NCBI GenBank assembly: GCA_004017535.1
Contig: SAJS01000020.1
Coordinates: 55,980-119,979, forward strand
From: Mesorhizobium sp.
Lineage (GTDB): Bacteria; Pseudomonadota; Alphaproteobacteria; Rhizobiales; Rhizobiaceae
Direction of reading: 5' to 3'
Length of the DNA: 64,000 nucleotides
Position numbers and translations under genes: made by a program. The notes below the pieces were generated by a model that made no database searches, was not told the DNA's origin, and saw nothing but the letters and a program-made list of their open reading frames with translations. Shown piece after piece: positions 58,392 through 64,000 of this stretch (within the stretch, counting starts at the first letter, position 1; each line of letters starts with the position of its first letter).

Positions 58392-59129
58392 ATGTTGACT
58401 TGGACCTCGGACGCCACAGCGCCTCGCTCCACCTGGTTCCTGCGTGGTGCCCGCGCGGCCTTTTCCCTGCCTGGTCTGATCCTCGTCAGCTCGTTCATTG
58501 GCTTTGCCGCCTTGGCGAAGGACGCCGGGGTCACGGTGGCACAGGCCGCCTTCATGACCGGAACGGTGTGGGCGCTGCCTTCCATGGTCGTGCTGGTGGG
58601 CGCGATCGGATCGGGAGCGGCGCTGCCGGCGGCGATGTTCGCCGTCACGTTGTCCGCCATACGTCTGATGCCGATGGTGATGGCGCTGGCACCTGAGATG
58701 CGCACCGGGAAAACCCGGCGATGCGTGCTCTATCTCCTGGCGCATTTCGTGGCCGTGACCTCCTGGGTGCTGGCCATGGAGCGCCTCAAGCGCGTCCCGC
58801 CTCAGATGCGTACGACTTACTATGCCGGCCTCGGCGGCACGCTGGTGACGACGAATGTCATCGTCGTGACTGTCGTCTATGCAGTGGCGGATGCGCTGCC
58901 GTCCGCCGTTTCGGCGGCGTTGCTGATGTTGACGCCGATGTATTTCCTGACCTCGTTGTGGGGGTCCGCACGCGAGCGGGCAGGGCATGTCGCAATGGTC
59001 CTGGGCCTCGTCCTCGGACCGGTCTTCCACATAGTGTTGCCGCAGATCGATTTGCTGGTTGCCGGACTGATCGGCGGCACGGTCGCCTATGGCTTGCAAT
59101 TGTGGCGGCGCAAGGTGCGCGCGGCGTGA
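58392..59129 (+). CDS. azlC: AzlC family branched-chain amino-acid exporter subunit
   Basis: A 245-aa membrane protein with about six helices. The pattern FLRGARAAFSLPGLILVSSFIGFAALAKDAG and FMTGTVWALPSMVVLVGAIGSGAAL matches AzlC/YgaZ, the large subunit of LIV-E type exporters of valine, leucine and methionine. The ATG at 58392 is preferred over upstream in-frame codons near 58281, which precede the family region. Its stop overlaps the azlD start (GTGA). Confidence 0.9.
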   Translation: MLTWTSDATAPRSTWFLRGARAAFSLPGLILVSSFIGFAALAKDAGVTVAQAAFMTGTVWALPSMVVLVGAIGSGAALPAAMFAVTLSAIRLMPMVMALAPEMRTGKTRRCVLYLLAHFVAVTSWVLAMERLKRVPPQMRTTYYAGLGGTLVTTNVIVVTVVYAVADALPSAVSAALLMLTPMYFLTSLWGSARERAGHVAMVLGLVLGPVFHIVLPQIDLLVAGLIGGTVAYGLQLWRRKVRAA

Positions 59130-59476
59130 GTTACTTTTCTAGCGGCGCCTGGTGGTGGCCATACATGTTCATTCTCATCGCCGGTTTTGCCGCGACGGAT
59201 ATCTGGCGCTTCCTCGGCGTCTATCTTGGCGGCAAGCTTTCCGAAGATTCAGACCTGTTGGTGCTGGTTCGCACCATGGCGACGGCACTTGTTGCAGCCG
59301 TCATCGGCAACCTGATCGTCTTTCCAGGCGGCGCGCTTGCCCACACTTCGCTTGGCGTGAGGATAGGGGCGGCGGCCCTGGGTTTCGGCGCTTATCTGGT
59401 GTCGGGAAAGCGCATGGTCGTCGGCATCGCCATAGCCGAGTTTCTGCTGCTGGCGGGACTTTATCTGAACTTTTGA
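59126..59476 (+). CDS. azlD: AzlD family exporter small subunit
   Basis: A 116-aa protein with three to four helices, the small YgaH/AzlD-type partner. It begins with GTG overlapping the azlC stop codon and continues SYFSSGAWWWPYMFILIAGFAATDIWRFLG, then LVRTMATALVAAVIGNLIVFP. The neighbouring genes support the assignment more than the sequence, because AzlD proteins diverge quickly. Confidence 0.88.
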   Translation: MSYFSSGAWWWPYMFILIAGFAATDIWRFLGVYLGGKLSEDSDLLVLVRTMATALVAAVIGNLIVFPGGALAHTSLGVRIGAAALGFGAYLVSGKRMVVGIAIAEFLLLAGLYLNF

Positions 59477-59498
59477 TTTCGCCCCATCTCAGCCCATC

Positions 59499-59927
59499 TC
59501 AGCCACCCAGCGCCGCCCGGATCTTCCCGGCATTCTCGGCCAGCACCTCCGGCTTCTCCATCTGCCCGGAATGCGGCTTCAACGGCACGCCTTCGAAGCG
59601 CGGCACGACGTGGACGTGGAGATGGTAGACGGTCTGCCCGGAAGCCGGCTCATTGAACTGCATGACGGTGACACCGTCGGCGTTGAAGGCCTTTTTCACC
59701 GCCACGGCTATCTTCTGGACGACCGCGAACAGCGGGCCGAGCGTTGCCGGATCGGCGTCGAGCATGTTGCGCGACGGCGCCTTTGGCACCACCAGCGTGT
59801 GACCCGCGCCCTGGGGCATCACATCCATGAAGGCGACGATTGCATCGTCCTCATAGACGCGGTGCGAGGGGATCTCGCCCCGCAGAATTTTCGCGAAGAT
59901 GTTGCCGGGATCATAGGCTTCGGCCAT
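59499..59927 (-). CDS. HIT family hydrolase (Hint-like)
   Basis: A 142-aa histidine-triad protein. The triad is YHLHVHVVPR, with NIFAKILRGEIPSHRVYEDD at the N-terminus and FNEPASGQTV before the triad. HIT proteins hydrolyse AMP-conjugates such as adenosine phosphoramidates. Length is typical of bacterial Hint. It faces azlD with 22 bases between the stops. Confidence 0.96.
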   Translation of the reverse strand: MAEAYDPGNIFAKILRGEIPSHRVYEDDAIVAFMDVMPQGAGHTLVVPKAPSRNMLDADPATLGPLFAVVQKIAVAVKKAFNADGVTVMQFNEPASGQTVYHLHVHVVPRFEGVPLKPHSGQMEKPEVLAENAGKIRAALGG

Positions 59928-60073
59928 GGGGACACTCCCAATTGCATTTGCCGTCCGGTGTAGCGAAGCCGCCGGTGGGCGGCAAGGCGTTCAGGCGATA
60001 TCCACGATCCCGCAACGCACGCCCTGCTGTTGCATGAGCGCCGGCATTGCCGGAAGCCGCTGGCCGCGAGGCC

Positions 60074-61288
60074 CTATTCCCCGAGGTCTTTGCGGAAGGG
60101 CGTGTGCTCTTCGAGATACTCACCCATGCGCTGGACCTCGCGTCGCTCGCGCCTGAGATAATCGGCGACGGCGTTGCGCAAGCCGGGATGGGAAATGTAG
60201 TGCGCCGAATGCGTGGTCACGGGACGGTAGCCGCGCGCCAGCTTGTGCTCGCCCTGCGCGCCTGCCTCCACCACTTTGAGCTTGCGCTCGATGGCGAAGT
60301 CGATGGCCTGGTGGTAGCAGACCTCGAAATGCAGGAAAGGGTGGTCCTCGATGCAGCCCCAGTTGCGGCCGTAGAGCGCATCGGAACCGATGAAGTTGAT
60401 GGCGCCGGCGATGTAGCGGCCATTGCGCTTGGCCATCACCAGAAGAATGTCGTCGGCCATGCGCTCGCCGATCAGCGAGAAGAACTGCCGGTTGAGATAG
60501 GGCCGGCCCCATTTGCGGCCGCCGGTATCCATGTAGAAGGCGAAGAAGTCGTCCCAGGCGCTTTCGGTGATGTCCTTGCCGGTCAGCCAGTCGATCGAGA
60601 TGCCGTCGACAAGCGCCTCGCGGCGCTCCTTCTTCATCGCCTTGCGCTTGCGTGAGGCAAGCGTGGCGAGAAAGTCGTCATAGGTCGAAAAGCCTTCGTT
60701 GAAGAAATGGAACTGCTGGTCGGTGCGATGCAGGAAGCCCGCCGCTTCCAGCGTCGCGACGTCGGGCTCATTTGCGAAAGTGACATGCGCGGAAGAGACG
60801 CCGAGCTTGTCGGTCACGAGTTTCAACCCCTCCGCCAGGCCTGCCTTCACGGCGCCTGCGTCCTCGCCTCTGCTGACGAGCAGGCGAGGGCCGGTCACCG
60901 GCGTGAACGGCACCGAGCATTGCAGCTTGGGATAGTAGCGGCCGCCGGCGCGCTCGAAGGCGTCCGACCAGCCATGGTCGAAGACATATTCGCCCTGACT
61001 GTGCGATTTGAGATAGCAAGGGACAGCGCCGAGAAGCCCGCCTTGCGCCGTTTCCAGCCGCAGGTGATGGCCCTGCCAGCCGGTGCGCCGGACGGCGCAG
61101 CCGGAATCTTCCAAAGCGCTCAGAAAGGCGAATGAAACCAGCGGGTTGTAGCCGTTTTCTTTGTCGCCGCGCGTGGTCCCGGCAAAGCCGTCCCACTCCT
61201 CGCAGGTGAAGGCGCCGATGCCTGCCGCGACGCGGATCCCATAATCCGCGTTCGCTGCCCGTCCATCGTCTTCGTCGCCTTGATCCAT
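60074..61288 (-). CDS. GNAT/FemAB-like protein (DUF482, peptidogalycan family)
   Basis: A 404-aa protein. Typical parts are WDGFAGTTRGDKENGYNPLVSFAFLSALEDSG, CSVPFTPVTGPRLLV, DFLATLASRKRKAMKKERREA and NWGCIEDHPFLHFEVCYHQAIDFAIERKLKVVEAGAQGEHKLARGY. The family (DUF482) has a double GNAT fold like FemAB aminoacyltransferases, but its acceptor is unknown. It stands alone, 147 bp from the HIT gene. Confidence 0.93.
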   Translation of the reverse strand: MDQGDEDDGRAANADYGIRVAAGIGAFTCEEWDGFAGTTRGDKENGYNPLVSFAFLSALEDSGCAVRRTGWQGHHLRLETAQGGLLGAVPCYLKSHSQGEYVFDHGWSDAFERAGGRYYPKLQCSVPFTPVTGPRLLVSRGEDAGAVKAGLAEGLKLVTDKLGVSSAHVTFANEPDVATLEAAGFLHRTDQQFHFFNEGFSTYDDFLATLASRKRKAMKKERREALVDGISIDWLTGKDITESAWDDFFAFYMDTGGRKWGRPYLNRQFFSLIGERMADDILLVMAKRNGRYIAGAINFIGSDALYGRNWGCIEDHPFLHFEVCYHQAIDFAIERKLKVVEAGAQGEHKLARGYRPVTTHSAHYISHPGLRNAVADYLRRERREVQRMGEYLEEHTPFRKDLGE

Positions 61289-61342
61289 CCGGCTTATTTA
61301 AGCGTCCTCAAGGCTGCTACAAGTCACGTTTCAGGCACTGCC

Positions 61343-62071
61343 TCATGCGACCGCGATCAGATCAGGTTCGAAACCCTCGAAGGTCATCTGGTCGGCGTAT
61401 TTGAAGGTGAGGTCGACCGCCGGCTGGTCATGCACGGTCCAGGTGATGACGGGCATTTTGAGCTTCTCGCGCACGAAGCTTACGAAGTGGTTGGGCAGGT
61501 CGCCCGCGGCGTAGGAGGTGAAGGCGAGGTCATGCGCCAGCATGGCGAAATGCGCCTCGATCAGCTGGTTGTCCTTGCCGTAAGCGGTCAGCCCGCCGGG
61601 GATGCCCGGCGCGTCCTTGGCAAAGTCGCGGATCAGCCAGTGATCGAACGACATGATCGCCGCCTTGCCCTTGTATCGGTTGAGCAGCCGGCCGACGGCT
61701 GCCACCAGCCCCGCGTCGTGGCCGGGAATGCCTTTCAGCTCGACCACCAGCGGCACGCGGCCGTCGATGAGATCGAGCGCTTCCTGCAGCGTCGGCACAT
61801 AATCCTTGGTGCCACCGATCCTGAGCGTCGCCAGTTCGGCTGCGGTGCGTTGCCAGATGAAGCCGTCCTCGCCAGTCAGGCGCTTCAGGTCGCCGTCATG
61901 GATGATCACCGGGACGCCGTCCGACGAGAGATGCACGTCGCATTCGATGGCATAGCCGCGTTCGGCCGCCGCGGCGAAGGCCGACAGCGTGTTCTCCCAG
62001 CGGGTCTTGTTCATGTCGTGAAAGCCGCGATGCGCGACGGGGCGGGCAATCAGCCAGGAAAGATCGGTCAT
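61343..62071 (-). CDS. Glycerophosphodiester phosphodiesterase family protein
   Basis: A 242-aa TIM-barrel enzyme. The GDPD motifs are VAHRGFHDMNKTRWENTLSAF, GYAIECDVHLSSDGVPVIIHDGDLKRLTG and LVVELKG. It releases glycerol-3-phosphate from deacylated phospholipids; no signal peptide, so it acts in the cytoplasm. The ATG at 62071, with GAGGTT upstream, is favoured over a GTG at 62083. It is 8 bp after the ridA-like gene. Confidence 0.95.
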   Translation of the reverse strand: MTDLSWLIARPVAHRGFHDMNKTRWENTLSAFAAAAERGYAIECDVHLSSDGVPVIIHDGDLKRLTGEDGFIWQRTAAELATLRIGGTKDYVPTLQEALDLIDGRVPLVVELKGIPGHDAGLVAAVGRLLNRYKGKAAIMSFDHWLIRDFAKDAPGIPGGLTAYGKDNQLIEAHFAMLAHDLAFTSYAAGDLPNHFVSFVREKLKMPVITWTVHDQPAVDLTFKYADQMTFEGFEPDLIAVA

Positions 62072-62079
62072 CGGGAACC

Positions 62080-62544
62080 TCACTCGACTTCGAAGATCGC
62101 TTCGATCTCGACCGCGGCGTTGAGCGGCAGCGCGGCGGTGCCGACGGCTGAGCGGGCGTGCTTGCCGCGCTCGCCGAGCGCCGCGACCAGGAAGTCGGAG
62201 GCGCCGTTGGCGACCAGATGCTGCTCGACGAAATCGGGCGCCGAAGCGACGAAGACGGTGATCTTGACCACGCGCCGGATCCTTTCGAGATCGCCCAGCG
62301 CCGCCTTGGCCTGCGCCAGGATGTTGATGGCGCAGAATTTCGCGCCTTCCTTGCCGGCGGCGGTGTCGATGTCACGGCCGAGCAGCCCGCTTGCCTGCAG
62401 CTTGCCGTCCTTCAGCGGCAGCTGGCCGGCAGTGAACAGCGTGTTGCCGGTCCGGCAATAGGGCACGTAGTTGGCGGCGGGCGCGGCGGCGGCCGGAATG
62501 GTCACGCCAAGATCACTTAGCCGCTTTTCGATTGTTTCGCTCAT
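62080..62544 (-). CDS. RidA family protein (YjgF/YER057c)
   Basis: A 154-aa protein of the RidA superfamily, YjgF-like type with longer N-terminus. Shows NYVPYCRTGNTLFTAGQLPLKDGKLQ, CAINILAQAKAALGDLERIRRVVKITVFVAS and the final GKHARSAVGTAALPLNAAVEIEAIFEVE, where the arginine that binds the imine/carboxylate lies in HARSAVG. It probably removes reactive enamine/imine intermediates. First gene of a two-gene unit. Confidence 0.95.
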   Translation of the reverse strand: MSETIEKRLSDLGVTIPAAAAPAANYVPYCRTGNTLFTAGQLPLKDGKLQASGLLGRDIDTAAGKEGAKFCAINILAQAKAALGDLERIRRVVKITVFVASAPDFVEQHLVANGASDFLVAALGERGKHARSAVGTAALPLNAAVEIEAIFEVE

Positions 62545-62683
62545 TGGTTTTCCCTATTGCTGGAAGGCGCCGCGTTGGCCGGGCCGAAATTGCTATTTTT
62601 GCCTCGCTTCCGCCACGACTTTTTTTAAGCTGGACCATCTTTCCCTGCGGCCTGTCTCGCGGCCGCGACGATCGGAGCAACGT

Positions 62684-63514
62684 ATGCGCGCAACGCGCCT
62701 TTTTCTCGCCGCCGCCTGTCTTTCGGCAGCGTTCCCAATGGCGCCGGCCCTTGCGGTGCCCGCGCTGCAGGCGCATCGCGCGGTCTACGATCTGACGCTC
62801 AACAAGGCCTCCGACCGTTCGGGCATTACCGGCATCACCGGCCGCATGGTTTATGAGTTCAACGGCTCCGCCTGCGAGGGTTACACGGTCAAGTTCCGCT
62901 TCGTCACCCAGATCGTCACCAACGACAACACCAGGCTCACCGATCAGCAGACGACGACTTTCGAGGATGCCGAAGGCAAGACCTTTTCCTTCGTGACGAA
63001 ATCCTTTGTCGACCAGAACCTCGACAAGGAGGTGAAGGGGGTGGCCACGAGGGAAGCGAAGGGCCTCAAGGTCGATATCGACAAGCCCGAGAAGAGCAGC
63101 CTCGAGCTCGTGGCCACGCAGTTTCCGACCCAGCATCTGGTCGAGCTGATCGGCAAGGCCGAGAAGGGCGAGAATTTCTACCAGACCAATCTGTTCGATG
63201 GCTCCGAGGACGCCAACAAGGTGATGAGCACCACCGTCATCGTCGGCAAGAAGACCGAATCCGACAAGACGGACCCGGAAGCGCCGGCGCTGGCCAAGCT
63301 CGCCTCCGACAAATACTGGCCGGTCGACATCGCCTATTTCGACGATACCGACAAAAGCGGCGAAGAGGTGCCGGAGTACCGGATCAGCTTCAAGCTGCAC
63401 GAGAACGGCATCACCCGCGACCTCGTCATGGACTATGGCGACTTCTCGATGACCGGCAAGCTGGTGAACCTGTCGCTGTTCGACCAGACCAAGCCTTGCC
63501 CGGCTTCAAAATAA
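62684..63514 (+). CDS. Periplasmic EipB-like envelope integrity protein (DUF1849)
   Basis: A 276-aa exported protein. Signal peptide residues 1-24 (LFLAAACLSAAFPMAPALA), mature part beginning VPALQAHRAVYDLTLNKASDRSGI. Two cysteines, in GSACEGY and near the end (KPCPASK), match the disulfide of Brucella EipB, a beta-spiral protein needed for envelope stability. Conserved in Hyphomicrobiales. Start fixed by the signal peptide. Confidence 0.93.
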   Translation: MRATRLFLAAACLSAAFPMAPALAVPALQAHRAVYDLTLNKASDRSGITGITGRMVYEFNGSACEGYTVKFRFVTQIVTNDNTRLTDQQTTTFEDAEGKTFSFVTKSFVDQNLDKEVKGVATREAKGLKVDIDKPEKSSLELVATQFPTQHLVELIGKAEKGENFYQTNLFDGSEDANKVMSTTVIVGKKTESDKTDPEAPALAKLASDKYWPVDIAYFDDTDKSGEEVPEYRISFKLHENGITRDLVMDYGDFSMTGKLVNLSLFDQTKPCPASK

Positions 63515-63598
63515 CAGCGTCGCGACGGTAGGCGATCGGGGCTTGCACGTCTGGCCTCAACTCGCCCCGTGTCGGGCTGACGGAGCGCGGCGAGCCTG

Positions 63599-63877
63599 AT
63601 GGCGGTCTATGTCGATGCGGCGATCTGGAAGTGGGCGGGCCACCGCTGGTGCCACCTCCTTGCCGACGACACGGACGAACTGCATCGCTTCGCTGCCGAA
63701 CTCGGCATCAAGCTTTCCTCCTACCAAGGGCCGCCCAAAACCTCGGCGCCGCATTACGACATCACCGGCTTCGAGCGTGACCGCGCGGTGCGGCTCGGCG
63801 CGATCGAATGCAGCCGCGAGGAGATCGTTGCGATCTTTCGCCGCGTCAGGGTCCCGAACGGCAAGGTGAAACGCTGA
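63599..63877 (+). CDS. DUF4031 domain protein
   Basis: A 92-aa small protein. The pattern MAVYVDAAIWKWAGHRWCHLLADDTDELHRFAAELGI and HYDITGFERDRAVRLGAIE matches DUF4031, small proteins of unknown function with conserved Trp, His and Tyr. No signal peptide. It lies 84 bp after the EipB-like gene and is followed by the possible insertion-sequence end. Confidence 0.93.
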   Translation: MAVYVDAAIWKWAGHRWCHLLADDTDELHRFAAELGIKLSSYQGPPKTSAPHYDITGFERDRAVRLGAIECSREEIVAIFRRVRVPNGKVKR

Positions 63878-63941
63878 GATTTGGGCGGATCGCCGCAGGT
63901 ATGGGCGTTTTCCGGCACCCGGCTGTCGGTAGCTAATCAAG

Positions 63942-64000
63942 TTGTCCGGTTTGGTAGCACATCATTTGTCCGCTTCTGTTTTGCGTCGAAGCGGTTCACG
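63942..64000. mobile_element. Possible end of an insertion sequence running off the window
   Basis: TTGTCCG occurs twice, at 63942-63948 and 63966-63972 (24-bp period), within TTGTCCGGTTTGGTAGCAC and TTGTCCGCTT. Such spaced TGTCC repeats resemble the terminal region of some DDE-type insertion sequences (ISNCY-like). No transposase frame is inside the window, so the call rests on the repeat pattern only. Confidence 0.3.

Overview
The window is a chromosomal segment of an alphaproteobacterium of the order Hyphomicrobiales (Rhizobiales), most likely Mesorhizobium or a close relative. The reasons are the high GC content, the complete rhizobial-type glycerol cluster (glpR-glpD-glpSTPQUV-glpK), a BA14K-type surface protein, an EipB-like (DUF1849) envelope protein, a phasin with PhaR-like operator boxes, and two copies of the short palindromic intergenic repeats common in rhizobia. 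Most of the window is ordinary core chromosome; accessory-looking DNA is limited to a few small spots.

Layout. 1-8.8 kb: a partial ArsR-type regulator with a palindromic operator, ssb, an OsmC protein, a MarC membrane protein, a divergent pair (small conserved protein and AraC regulator), a SulP anion transporter, and gyrA. 8.9-13.7 kb: coaD, two cyclophilins, a small DMT-type membrane protein, then the queuosine genes queA and tgt with a small unknown gene overlapping both; rhizobial repeats lie before coaD and after tgt. 13.8-17.0 kb: an SDR enzyme with an altered catalytic motif, a multi-pass glycosyltransferase-like protein, a small secreted DUF4864 protein and a stand-alone Lrp-type ligand-binding domain. 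17.2-21.6 kb: the Anbu operon (circularly permuted ATP-grasp, alpha-E, transglutaminase, proteasome-like peptidase), interrupted by a four-helix-bundle gene lying between imperfect inverted repeats. 21.7-33.3 kb: a PLP decarboxylase, then the glycerol regulon. 33.3-37.9 kb: a hypothetical gene, the BA14K protein, tRNA-Lys(TTT), a gene-poor stretch, an acyltransferase and an unknown histidine-rich membrane protein.

37.9-42.0 kb (minus strand): pyrB, a dihydroorotase-like protein that has lost zinc ligands, plsY and dprA. 42.2-50.1 kb: an AidB-like flavoprotein, small membrane proteins, ruvX, a UPF0173 hydrolase, gatC-GNAT-gatA (GatA carries an unusual insertion), a YdcF protein and a DUF599 protein. 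50.3-58.2 kb: L-serine ammonia-lyase, DUF1489, a membrane J-like protein without HPD, a D,D-carboxypeptidase with SPOR domain, a phasin, and clpS-clpA. 58.2-64 kb: azlCD, a HIT protein, a FemAB/GNAT-like protein, a glycerophosphodiester phosphodiesterase, RidA, an EipB-like protein and a DUF4031 protein. A sequence resembling an insertion-sequence end runs off the right edge.

The most notable observations are the four-helix-bundle cassette inside the Anbu operon (with an apparently lost ATG), the run of core-family proteins with altered signature residues (Tgt zinc cysteines, PyrC-like metal ligands, J-domain HPD, SDR lysine), the GatA insertion, and the PhaR-like double operator on the phasin promoter. 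I found no CRISPR array, prophage, rRNA operon or intact transposase.
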